Shown: positions 22,807 through 34,029 of the stretch, piece by piece
Layout of the letters: each line of letters begins with the position of its first letter
Numbering within the stretch: the first letter of the stretch is position 1
From: Rhodocollybia butyracea
Taxonomy: Eukaryota > Basidiomycota > Agaricomycetes > Agaricales > Omphalotaceae
NCBI GenBank assembly: GCA_015501585.1
Contig: JADNRY010000253.1
Location: 1-64,000, forward strand
Reading direction: 5' to 3'
DNA: 64,000 bases
Program-made: the position numbers and the translations under genes
Notes under the pieces: model-generated
Told to the model about the DNA's origin: nothing
Databases searched by the model: none
What the model saw: only the letters and a program-made list of their open reading frames with translations

Positions 22807-25800
22807 TCATCTAATGGATTTTCAAAATCCTCAGAATCGGTCTGAACCGGTTCCATTATGCGACCATAGTAGTCGCTAAAGTCATCGTTGTCGTCATATA
22901 GTCGACCGACATATTCATCCTCGTATGGTTCGAGGGTGTATTCTCCTTCGGACGATTCCTCATCATTAGGATCAGTTATGTTCGGAGATTCATCATTTTG
23001 AATCTCTTCTTCGACTATCGGAGGAGATTCTATCTCCTCTTGTTCATCCTCTTCTTGGATGACATACATGCGGGGTTGCCCGTATCGTTCACAAGTAGGG
23101 TCATTTGCAAAATGTCCCGGTTTGCCACATCCGTAGCAGAGTTTTCTAGTGCTTGTGTCACTAGACGGTTTAGGTCTTGAACTCTTAGAGTTTGTTACCT
23201 GTCCCGTGCTTCTGAGTGTATTCTCAGTGCGTACGGGCTTCGATTTATTATTGGAGAAGCGATGCTTCACCAGTTGAAATGGTCGTCCTTTGACGAGCAC
23301 TGGACCATATTTATATGGTCCTGTACTACCACTTGGTTGTACTTTTGCTTCACGGCGTATTCGCTTAGTGATATATTTCGAGTCTTCAGAGCTCGGTTTC
23401 TTACGTGAAGTCACGTAGTAATCTTCGAGATGACGATTGTCCTCGAGTCTAGTAACCGCTTTGACCATCGTTCTGAGTTTAGCATACTCTGGAACGATGC
23501 CTTGGTTCGCTAGATGTTTCAGTATCGTAATGGGTAACCCATTAATGAATCGATTGCGCATCGCAGCCGAATTAGGCGGCTGCTGCATCCTTGCCGCCCA
23601 TCTTAATAGGGTGGCATGATAATCTCGTACGCCTTTAGCGGGCGAGTATATTACTTGTTCAAACTGCTGAGCAGCTTGATGTATTGTAGATGCTTGTACG
23701 CATCTATCGAAGATTCCTATTATGGCGTCTTCGAATTTCCAGGATATTGTGATCCTATGAGGTCCATCGACTTCGTCGTTGTACCAATCAAGGGCTTTGT
23801 CCTTGAGGAATAACCCCAATACCTGGAGGCGTGTTTTATCGTGGTCTTTACCACAATAGCGATTTACAGCCATCCATCTGAGAAGGATGGCTAACCATCT
23901 CTCGAAAATTTCTACGTCTGGCGTACCATCGTATGCCTCAGGCGTTGGGAGCTTGATATTCTTAGCTCCGTCTGTATTTGTGACGGGTTTCCCCACTGCA
24001 TGACGTACCATACGTCGATACACTCTGTGTACCTGGTGTTTCCATCGGGCACGACGTTCGTCATCCCTGTTTTCTCTCGCAGTTTAGCTGCAAGTTTTCG
24101 TCGCAGCTTACGCTGTTGCGATTTACTAAGATTTGCCTGTGGTTGAATTATATAATTCACCCAGGAATCGTTAGATGAGGAGTCAGAATCGGACTCCTTG
24201 TCGTTATCGTCTGATGATTCATCAGACCAAGGCGTACCTTTACGCTTCTTGTCTCTATCGCTAGAGTCAGAGCTGTCGGAGTTATCATCAGGATCTCCAG
24301 GTGTGCCAGAGGCATACCTAACTCTGCCACCCTTGTAGGGTTGCGACGATTGAGCTTGCTTTGAGGAGGTATTATTATACTCCCGATCCCAAACTTCTCG
24401 TGGAGTAGTTAGTTTGTTGACGGGGATGCCGTCGTCATTGAATCCTACCATCTGGTCAGGGAATGCATCCGGTATCATACCGGATGTTCTGAGACTATAG
24501 TTGTGTTGTCTCTGAATCGCTACGCGACTTTCCCAATCGCTCGCTATCCCGTTCGGGAGCGGCATACTAGGGATCTTATCGCCGTCAGTGCAGTATTATT
24601 CTGTACTTCATTTATCAGTGGTACCGGTGTTGGTACTACTATTGGCGATGCCTGTACTATTGTAGCTGGCAGTGTTGGTAGTACTACTGTTTGTGGTACT
24701 GCTTGTTGTATTGTTACTGGTGGGATCACCGTAGTAATTGGCTCTTTCTTTACAGAAGCCTTCATTTTAGCAGGTACTGTTTGTACTTGCTGTGTAAGGG
24801 TTACCGGAGGTAACTGTTGTTGTGCAGGTGGTACTACTGTATGTAGTACCATTGTGCTCGGACCAGGTCCTTGCGTGTTTTGTTGACGGACGGCTTGTGT
24901 CGTTGTCTGTGTTTGCGCCATACGTACCGTTATCGGTGCTGACGGTGCTATCGTTTTTGTTTGTATTCCTTGTGTAGGAATACTAACATCAACCAATGGT
25001 TGGTTTTTACAATAATGTTCATTCAATTCTTGAATGAATGCTTCTTGAGCTTTGATAAGGGACTCATTTCTCAATGGTCCCACTATTGTTGACTCTGTCC
25101 GTTGGATGGGGTCATTCTTCTGTATACTAATTGTAGGCGGAGTAGGTAACGATCTTGGTCCTCTTGGGGCCGGAGACATTCTTCCTGTGAAGATGTTTTG
25201 CCTTATTACTGGAGAGTAACGAAGCGTCTGGGGTTCATTTGATTTACCCATTGTCGAGTTTGATAAGTCGATGACTGGGCTTTCATTTGCATGAACTCCT
25301 TTATTTAGCATTTTGTTCATTTGGGAAGTTTGATTCTTCCTTATCGTTACAAAGTCGCCAAAGTTATTATAGGGATCGCTTTGGCGATCACCTTCTTCTA
25401 CAACCTCGGTTTCGAGGTTGTCAGATAGACCTTCACCTTCAGGTGGGTCTATTGGATCGAATGAATCCGTATGCCATACGTTATGTATTGGCTTGAAAGA
25501 TTCTTTAGGTCTCCGATCTCAGGCACCTGGTGGTTCATATATTCCCATCGTTTGACGGAACGGATGTGTGGTAGGCTTTATGCCTTCCCAACGACTTGTT
25601 TGTTCGTTGTCAGGCGGTAATGCCGCCTGTAATACCGCTGGCGTTACTGCTGGCGGTCGGGCTACGGGCATTGCTATGCTCGTAAGGTTACCAGTATCTG
25701 GTAACGGTCTGGACTTACTCATTCCGGATGGTCCGGACCAATGTTCTACCGCGGTAGCTATATGGTTTAGTGCTTGCGCACCTTGTCCATAGAACTGCGA

Positions 25801-26112
25801 TAGTTCTTGCATGGCCTCCTTGAGGTCATTCATGTCTGCGAAGCCTTTATTGCTAAAGGCTCCCTGAGACTCATTAGACTCAGATAGTTTATTGTGTGTC
25901 GTATTCGACGCACGCTCACGGATGTCTTTGACATCACTTACATTCTGCCTGTCGTTAGACGGCTCAATTTCAGGACTTTGTCCTGCATACGGTGGTAGTC
26001 GTGAACTATGACTACCGTCGTGTGAATTTATTGGTGACGTGGCATCACCATGTTGTGAGTGGCGATTGCTCGCATCTCGTTGGGACTTCTCTGAGTTCCT
26101 GTTTTGGTCCAT
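22785..26112 (-). pseudogene. Chromovirus gag
   Basis: Begins at ATG 26112 (MDQNRNSEKSQ) and runs about 1,100 codons, very long for a gag. The N-terminal two thirds are low-complexity, rich in Q, S, P and T. The C-terminal third (24,000-22,800) has the retrotransposon capsid-like segment (EIFERWLAILLRWMAVN) and a zinc-knuckle-like CYGCGKPGHFANDPTC, which has C-x2-C-x4-H-x6-C spacing instead of the usual x4 last gap. The frame is interrupted by a TGA at 25519-25521 and by frameshifts near 24,585 and 24,040; the flanking frames read on naturally, so these are lesions. Confidence 0.88.
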
Positions 26113-26269
26113 GTGATCGAACTTTTGTTGATTTTGCTTGGCGCTTTTGATGCGGAGTAAGAGTGGTGATAATTGTTTAGATTACTTTATAATTCTAGTT
26201 GAGTAGTTATTACTTCTCGTAGTTTTGTGCACACAATCTTTTAATAAAGATTTTTGATGCTCAAAAAAG

Positions 26270-26525
26270 TATAACGCCCTTAGGCGAGAGTCTTACGTTC
26301 ACACGAAAGAGCACGACAAAGGCTATGCGATTGTGTACTCGTAGTGTAGAAGAACTACAGTAATTTATGTAATTCGACTAGTTATAGTAATCGAAATGAA
26401 TAGAATAGAAATGATATCTAATCGTAAGATAAGATAAGATAAGAGTCGCGATGCGACAAAAGTTAAGGCCGCGCCATAAGGCGCGGCCGGAAGGGAATCA
26501 GGCAAGATGGGGAGGAGGCGTTACA
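26270..26525 (-). repeat. 5' LTR of chromovirus
   Basis: Matches the left LTR at 255 of 256 positions by eye. Hairpin copy at 26467-26488. Confidence 0.95.
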
Positions 26526-28030
26526 ATCAGAGATCTTACTAACTCAGTATTTATTTACATTTTTCTTGAACATATGAGATACTGATATCCATTTCCTAGC
26601 CTGAACGCAACTCGAATGCTCATCCAAGTGGCGTGAAAGTATGTAACGGTCTTCCCCTTTTCTTTCTGTGATACTCACATCCCTGTAGTCTTAATGTCCG
26701 AAACCATCTGCATCTTCTGTAGGTTTGCTTCATTATCTTTTCTTATCACTCCCTTACATCCATTTGATAGCCTGAACACAACTCGGCTGCTCATCTGACT
26801 GTAACAAAAGTGTTCTGTGGTCATTTCTTTTTATTTTTCTGATTTTCACATCCCCATAGGCTCGACTCCCGAAAGCACCTGTGGCTCTTGTACGTTTCCT
26901 TCCCCTTTGTTTCCTTCAAGTCACCTGTTTTTGTTAGGCTAGTGCAAGTCGTCAATCTCAAATCACCGGCAAACCGGTTTCATCTGCCTTGTCAGCCAGC
27001 AAACCTGTTTCATCTGCTTCTTTGCAGCCCACCATATGTTTCCTCTATGTACAACATAACTTGATTAATGTTTGTTCTAGATGATTACTTCTAAACCTTG
27101 TCCCAAATCTCAGGTTTGTAGGTTGTTCCTTTGAGCCATCTTATTGCAATTGACTTGTGATTCTACCCCAAGCCTGTTAGTTTCAGCTGTTCTTTCCTGG
27201 TGCTAATCTCATGTTTTATTTTCATTCAAGACGTCTGCTGCTACATCAAACATATGTGCTAATCCTTCTCTTGAGCCTTCATATGTTGATTTTTGCCTTA
27301 CAGCCTAGTTCATTATATGAAGCACGTCGATAGGTAAGTCTATCTTCTTATCACTTTCCTAATCTGACTTATTAGAACCAATGAGAATAAACAACCTTCT
27401 TTATTGGTAAATGTGAGTTTTTTTGTGTCATCAGTCGAGTTGCTACTGACTGGCATGAAAAGTATATGTTTTTTGTATCCTTGCTGTATTGCTCAAGTTG
27501 TCGTTGTACTATTGCTACTGTACTGGGCTCTTATATTTGTAAACACTGTGTTGATGTCTGTAATTCATTGGAATTTTTGGAGTGCATGTAGAAACTTGTA
27601 AACCTTTAGTAGCATGTGAACACTGGTCAATGTTGGGAGTGTGTGTAAATACTTTTAAATCCTGAGAGCATGTGTAGATACACTTATATCTTGGGCTTAT
27701 ATGTAAATATTCTCAAACCTTTGATGGTATGTAAATAGCCTTGAATGTTTGATAGCATGTAAATGTTTGAGAATATGTAGATAATCTTGAACATGGGGGG
27801 ATGTGTATATACTGTGGCATGTTTTAATAATTGTACATACTGGTAACTTTGTTCCAGATTTGGAACGATTTTATAATTTCTCCCAAGTTTCATGACATGG
27901 GAAGGGATGTGAGGTCGTTGGCAGGCGGGGCCATGAGCTGGGACTTTTGCTGATGGTGATACAATGGTAAAGAAAAACAGCCTTATGCTCTTTGACACCA
28001 TCTTGAGTGGGCACATCATTCCCTACATAA
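26526..28030. other. Gene-poor; diverged duplication and a minisatellite
   Basis: At about 26575-26740 and 26755-26915 two similar segments share CATTT.(C/G)ATAGCCTGAACRCAACTCG and CTGATACTCACATCCC-like phrases, an old tandem duplication of about 180 bp. At about 27585-27830 there is a degenerate repeat built on GCATGTAAATA and CCTTGAATGTTTGA. No gene supported. Confidence 0.5.
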
Positions 28031-28035
28031 CTTCT

Positions 28036-28532
28036 TTATACTTTCTGCAACAGTTCACTATCCATTCCTGGGTTAGGTATTGTTCTGTGGGAAGACGTTG
28101 ATGAATCCGGGCACAAATCTGGCCTGAAACTTACCAGAGTCTGCGAATCAGTCAGTATGTTCACATTCCCACTAGACCCTCCTCCAGGGTTCACAATTTT
28201 CTGCATGTTCTGTGGTTTGAAAAGCTGTGAGTTCGTTTGAGTAAAAAGCGATAAACTACTTGACACATGCCTGGGGAGGTCTATCCCAACCGTCACTACT
28301 GGGGGACTCGTACCCGACACTCAAACTTGAAGATTGTTCTTCTACTCACCATTTGAGGACCTTTCCTCTGCTTGGGTCTGGGATTCCTGGTCTGTGCTGC
28401 GCCATGATTTTTAGCCTTGTCAGTGTTACCATTTAAACTTTCTTCATCCCAGTCCATCTCATTGAGCTCAGCAAGGGCTTGTGCACGGTATGTCTTGGAC
28501 ATGGTAACATCTGGTATGTCAGTATCTGGCAT
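28036..28532 (-). CDS. Hypothetical short ORF pair
   Basis: Minus-strand frames MSKTYRAQALAELNEMDWDEE...RPKQRKGPQM (from 28532) and, after a GTGAGT-like donor, a Ser/Pro-rich continuation (TSPPVVTVGIDLPRHVSSS) ending at 28036. The implied intron would be only about 30 bp, which is short even for fungi. Looks like a fragment of a dispersed gene; no function assigned. Confidence 0.3.
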
Positions 28533-29297
28533 GATACTTGCTTTTACTCTATGATAACAGAGTTGTTGAGTTATTGTGAAACAGTTATATGTAGACCTAC
28601 AGTGCTTTCATTGCCCATTGGTGCACAGCGCAGTAGTCTTTGCTTTATCTAGATTAGCCCTTTCTGTAATCCGGGCAAAGCACTTGATATAGATAAATTG
28701 TTATTTTAATTGAGACCATGTGCAGCAAATTTTTCGGTAGACCATGCAATCTCAATCTACCAATTGTTAGTGATGATACTCAAAAGAACAGGTGATGTAC
28801 AATAGTTAGCGCTGCTGCAAGTGAAGCCAAACAAATGGGGCGGAATGCCAATGGGAAAGTTGAGCCACTATAGGATGATGCAACAGTCCTGTCCTTGCTG
28901 CTACAGGATCCTAAGTTGACAGCTCAAGTACTCACCCCGGCATAGTAGAAACCAAAGTCAGTTATTAGTGTTAAATAGAGAGTTATGGTGTATTTTGTTG
29001 CCATGGAGGTTGAACTGGTCTTGAGCCCAAATATCAGTTGCAAGGGCTCGATATGGCCAAATTATGGTAACCTATTATCTTTGGATGAGCCCCATGTTTT
29101 ACTTGCAAGTGTGGGCCACCGCGCCAAGCGTGTGGCAGGTATGAGTCCTGCAAGACGCTAGTTATGGATTGTGCACTGCAACAACCGCTGACGAAATGTA
29201 AAAAACCGAGGGCTACAAAAATGGAAGTATTATTAAGATGGATAAATGCCATGTGGTGAAAAGAATGTACAGCACCAATAATCCACGCATTAGAGGT

Positions 29298-30262
29298 GCA
29301 ACCAAGAGGTGGGTGATCTCTGAATCGGTAACACTGATGTGCTTGCGTGGCCTTGACAGTTTTTTTGACAGCAAACTGATGGCCGCCCAAAGCCATTACA
29401 GCGGTTATGGAAACTGTTGTTCGGCACAAATTTTTTTTTACATAAATAAATAATTCTGAAAAGGGAAGCGCCTGTGATATCTCGCCGATTATCAACGATT
29501 ATCCACTCAATATCACCCATCGAGGACTGGTATCTTCACAACATAGCTCATAATCCATTTCTGCTTTGGATCTTGCAATTGCTAATGCTGCGCCGCCCTT
29601 GAACAATGTCTGACTATGCTCCCTGCCCAAATAACAGATCTCTTATCTACAAAGCTTGAAACTTGGAGGATAATCCAAATAAAAGCAATTTCATTGTTGA
29701 TATACCCATTCTCAAGTAGCAAAAGGCATAATCCTTGAGATCCTTGCCAATATGGTGTAAAACCATGCACGCGCAGACCCAGCGATAGAGATCGCCGCGC
29801 GTGCTTCCCTTTTCGGAATTATTTATTTATGTAAAAAAAAATTTGTGCTGGACAACAGTTTCCATAACCGCTGTAAGCACTTACCTTTGTTTTTTTCGTC
29901 GATTTGTTCTGCTCTGTAGTACATGCACTTACACTAAATGTTTCAACAAGCTCAAAATATTATTAAATTACTCAGTTCAAACTGCTCAGGAATTGATGGT
30001 TCTACGAGATTGTCTTTCCTAACCTCTCCCGCTGTTGCTTCTCCTCCCGAGCTTTTGATTTGAGAAAACACCAAGTCACTGTTGTCTCCCCTAGGCAATA
30101 AGTACTCGACTCCGGCTTACACCTTTGTTAGAAAGTCTGCTACTGCGACAGCTTGGTGACGGCTTATAGGCGGCCATCAGTCTGCTGTCAAAAGACTGTC
30201 AAGGCCACGCGAGCACATCAGTGTCGCCGATTCAGAGATCACCCACCTCTTGGGTGCAACCA
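29298..30262. repeat. Large imperfect inverted repeat, arms ~180 bp
   Basis: 29298-29475 pairs with the reverse complement of 29803-29875 plus 30168-30262. Both parts match with few mismatches (for example GTTATGGAAACTGTTG and GAGGTGGGTGATCTCTGAAT). The right arm is split by about 290 bp of unrelated sequence. The loop is about 320 bp. It may be a degraded foldback transposon. The minus-strand ORF at 29034-29495 overlaps the left arm and is not convincing. Confidence 0.7.
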
Positions 30263-30299
30263 CAACGGTGTTTGATGCAAGAAGGTTCAAGAGTAAAAA

Positions 30300-31460
30300 G
30301 GTATCAGATGTGGCAAAGTTTTGGGTAACATGGCATATACAGTGGGTAGATCAAAAAGTCACATGTCAAGCGCTTTGACATTTCTAAATATGGGGAAACA
30401 ATTCTTCCAAATTTGGGCAAGATCAACCCTAATCGGGAAGAAAAACCCACGCGAAACCGGCCATAAGGACAAGCCTTCATTACATTCAGGACTCGTAACC
30501 TGTGCAATGTGCATAGTAGAATTTTCCCACTAAGTATCAATAGCGTTGACATCCTTGTCCTCTTCAGTCAGATCACGCACTAACTTGCTCACAGCTCCCT
30601 TCTATACTGAGCTGCGGTCCTGAGCCTTAAGTATTCATTGTTTGTAAAAGTGCTAGAACAGGAAAGGTTCGGCCCTTCGCCGCTTGCGGCCAGTCCCCCC
30701 AGTCATATTATTATATCAATTGGGTTCGCGTTGCTCACCCAATAAGTATTAATCTCGGCAGTGTATTTGAAAGCCATGAAAGGTTGCCGGTTACCCGTAT
30801 ACCTAAGTTAACCGATATCATGGAATCGGCATGGAATGGTGCAGCTTTCAAATGTAGCTGGGAGATGCATGATATGGAGCTCCAGCATCGGGTTACTTTT
30901 TCTCTATTTTTAGAGAAAGCAGAGATGATAATAGACTCGACAGTCAGCGAGAGGTGATTACATGGTTTTGCCAGGTCACCTAAGGTACCTAGTTATCCGT
31001 GGCGCAACTCAGTTTTCGTTGGATCGTAAGTGCTATATATATGCTGTTAATCTTGTGAATCGGGTCGTTCGTGTTCATGGGACAACACACCACGACTAAG
31101 CCCGAATTCCAAAAAGGCCCTATCATACCCGTCGGTTTAGACTTGCTATTATCATCGGAAGTCTGAATCTTCTATGGTTTTCAAGTTCGACACTATATCT
31201 TCAACTGATCTTGTGCTTTCTCGCGTAGTTGTGTTGGATTTGATAACCTATACCCGCTAGGATCTCCCTAATATTGAACCGAATTCAAACAAGTGTTATC
31301 AGTAAGAGAATGAACATTGAACGGACTATATTCGCATGATTGACTAGTACAAGAAAGAGCATGAGATACATACTAATACTGCAGTAAAGATGCAAGCAAA
31401 AGTATATATTCACTGAATGTGGAGAATTGAACCTGGTCATCTATATCTTCCTTACAGCCT
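30300..31460. other. No supported gene
   Basis: No coding, RNA or repeat signal recognised. Confidence 0.45.
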
Positions 31461-31468
31461 CTCAATAC

Positions 31469-32580
31469 CTAGTTTCGCAAACCAGGATCCTTGGAAGCAA
31501 AGAAGATTCCCCCCTCAAGGGTCGTCGGTACCCTCAACCCGGGAACAATCGACACATCGCCTTCAGGCTGGAGTCGGATCCAAGGACAAACGATGGGACC
31601 GGAAGGGGCCCATTCGGTTATGGCACTCCCAATTGCGTCGGTTAGATTACCAAAATTGTCATCGTCGATACGTACGTCGGAGCGGTGCCATCCTTCCTCT
31701 AGAGGAAGTCGCTCTTGCGAGAAGAATATCCGTATGAAACTGCGGGTGGTGGGAAGGCATGATGAGCCATAAGCCACGCATACAAGATAAACACTTACTC
31801 CTTGGGCGCGACACCAGTAGTAACATTTCCGATGACACTAAGATAAAAGCCGGATTCGATAATTCGAATCGTAAATTCCTTGATTGTGTTAGTGAGGTTT
31901 GGGTTGATGAGGCTGTCCTCCGTCAGACGTTGTTGCAACACCTGTGCGGCAGAGGTGGCATTGTAGTAATCCACGCCTGGGTTCGAATTGTTCAGAGTGG
32001 AAAACACGGTCGCGTTGAAGTGGATATTGTCCCCAATGGCAAGATCATTTCTCGACAACGAGGCATCGTGTTCGAGAGTGCCGTGACTAGAAGAACACCA
32101 TACTTAATTGGAAATGCTTCTAGTAACCGGTACCAGAATACATACAGTGCAAGTTCTTTCAACGCGAAATTATCTGTGTTATCGGTGGTAAGAAGCCCAA
32201 GTTTGGCTACTAGAGGCATGATACTAAGGTGAAGGTTGAATCCCTCTAAGAACAATGGTTTTGTTGAGTATATATACTAGTCCCTAGACACGAGAACCAA
32301 CTACTCACCCTGGATCGCACCAAGCGCGATGGGAATGGTGATATTGCTCCCATTCCTGGGCAAGAATCCATGGTTGGCTAAGCTGTTGAGAATAATCGTC
32401 TATGTTTGATGCGTCGAAGGGAGATGGTTGCACATACGTGTTCAAACCGGGACATGGGCCTCGAGAGTCGGTGGGCCCAGGAGCCTGCCACTGGTGCGCA
32501 CTCCAATCAATTGAGTCAGAAGAACCTCTGACTCCGATGGAGAAAGTGAGCGCGATGAGAAATATAAGCGAATTTTTCAT
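31469..32580 (-). CDS. Short-type unspecific peroxygenase (heme-thiolate peroxidase), UPO-1
   Basis: Five exons: 32580-32438, 32382-32309, 32245-32146, 32086-31799, 31739-31469, with four introns of 55-63 bp. They sum to 876 nt, 291 residues, with no stop. A signal peptide (MKNSLIFLIALTFSIGVRG) indicates secretion. PCP at residues 42-44 supplies the heme-ligating Cys; EHD is at 111-113 and a Glu in RIIESGFY at 183. His112 and Glu183 are 71 residues apart, the spacing I recall for the acid-base pair of the Marasmius rotula enzyme. The family uses H2O2 to oxygenate C-H bonds or oxidise halides extracellularly. Its C-terminus is longer than in UPO-3 and UPO-5, ending after a diverged tail beyond VSIVP. 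Several N-glycosylation sequons are present. Confidence 0.92.
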
Positions 32581-32636
32581 GAAGTGAAAAGAGATGAAGA
32601 ACAATGTCTGACTGGTAGAACTCTAGGACGAGAACC

Positions 32637-32643
32637 ATTTTAT
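32637..32643 (-). promoter_or_regulatory. TATA box of UPO-1
   Basis: TATAAAA about 60 bp upstream of the start codon; the same motif stands upstream of UPO-3 and UPO-5. Confidence 0.6.
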
Positions 32644-32644
32644 A

Positions 32645-34029
32645 CCACCACGTCAGGTCCGATCTTTTGGCCTTCGGTGTTTCTCGCCCAGCGAGGCTGA
32701 CAGTGCACTACCGTGACTTCCCGACAGCAGTGACCTGACTCGCTGCGGTGGTGTAATGACATTTGCATTGTTAGTAACAAGTGGCGAGCGAGATGAAGTT
32801 CCAAGTATGACAGTGTTTTGCTGATCGCAGTGAATCTGCCAGTTTCGGCAAGGATTTTCTCGATGTGCAGTTAGTCTGAAGGCTGTACACAAACGTCCAT
32901 CTCCGCAGGGTTCATTCGTGATTTCTTAAGCCCAAAACTGTTGAAAAGCTGTCGAGCAACGCTCAAGCGGTATCTACGCACGTTTAGTGGAAGTCAGAGG
33001 TGATTATGAACCCAGTAACAAGTGAAGAATTTCCTGATTCCGCCGTCATATCTGAGTTCCTTTGAAATGCTCTTTTTCTCTGTATATACCCAATCCTTCA
33101 TACTATGCGATCCCTGAGCGTTCGGAATAGACTGGATCCAATCAGAGGGCGTGCAGGATCTAGATGGTGGTTTTGCAAGAATAAGAGAAACTAAACAATT
33201 GAGGGCAGCTGAATGACGCGGTGGCGTCTCCCAATCAGTTATCCGATCCATGTGGCTTCTCGCTTGCTTGGCATAGAGGTAAGTGATGAGTCACTATCTT
33301 CATTCCCATGTTCATCTTTGCTTTCAAGTTCGTTTACTTCGCCCCTTTGTTAAAATCCAACGTACCAAGTGGGGGGAGCAGTCCTGTCGGAGAGACCGTT
33401 AACAGATTAGCGTGAAATGACCTCGTGTTCGAGCAATAGATTTGCCACCTCTTTCTGGACACAAGTTCGTACCTTATCGATTATCCTTCATTTACTTCAA
33501 TAGTGCAGGCGACCAAACACCGTATAGGCCTCAAAACGGTTTTAAGATGTAGCTGCGGCATGAAGAAGTTTCTCGTCAGACCAGGACATCTCGCTTTGGA
33601 AGCTCAGAGGCCTCTGCAACCAGATGATTATTCACCACGTCCCGAGTTATTTCGCCGTTCTCTAGAAGCATGTACCTGGCCAGCAGGGTATAATTGGATA
33701 TCGCAAGTCACAGATCCTAGAAGACACACCTGGTCTGATGATAGAAGTAGATTTCCGTGAGTGTCGCCTCGGTATATCATGAATTCATGACACAGAAGTG
33801 TTCGACGGATTAAACTTGAGCGCGAGGGTTCACGTGAGAGCCTAAAGACGATTCTATCAACATCTTCCACCGGGTTCCAACTCTTGCACCGTGCCCATGA
33901 GCTGGCTCGCTGACCTTCTATGCTTCGAGCTGTCTGTTCGGAATTTTCATGGTGGACAGCTATCCAACCATTCACCATTTAACGCCACCGTGATCAGTAC
34001 GGCCCGCCAATTATTTGGGCGTCTAATTC
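32645..34029. other. Divergent intergenic region between UPO-1 and the MFS gene
   Basis: About 1.4 kb with short ORFs on both strands, none recognisable or supported by splice structure. It holds the promoters of both flanking genes. Confidence 0.5.

Larger units (their letters stand above)
15634..26525 (-). mobile_element. Ty3/gypsy chromovirus, 10.9 kb, with extra third ORF
   Basis: Bounded by 256-bp LTRs at 15634-15889 and 26270-26525 that differ at one position (15873 C, 26509 G). On the minus strand the order is 5' LTR, gag, protease, reverse transcriptase, RNase H, integrase, chromodomain, ORF3, polypurine tract, 3' LTR. The near-identical LTRs indicate a recent insertion. The element is long for a chromovirus because gag spans about 3.3 kb and ORF3 about 2.3 kb. 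The five bases on each side (TACAG and ATCAG) are not identical, so no clean target duplication is seen. No TGG-type primer binding site follows the 5' LTR. Confidence 0.95.

Noticed and set aside
22780..22810. Programmed -1 frameshift between gag and protease
   Set aside because: The shift direction fits, but the possible window is only about 24 nt and has no X-XXY-YYZ slippery heptamer. A lost T in a T run explains it as well, and other lesions nearby look the same.
16799..25521. Regulated read-through or recoding of the three in-frame TGA codons in the chromovirus
   Set aside because: They lie in different ORFs together with frameshifts, and each is explained by a CGA to TGA transition. 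No read-through context was recognised.
26531..26580. Continuation of the interrupted 15-kb gene beyond the retrotransposon
   Set aside because: A branch-site-like TTACTAAC and CTCAG follow, but no convincing coding sequence resumes.
29034..29495. 153-residue minus-strand ORF
   Set aside because: Overlaps an inverted-repeat arm, has no recognisable domain and atypical composition.
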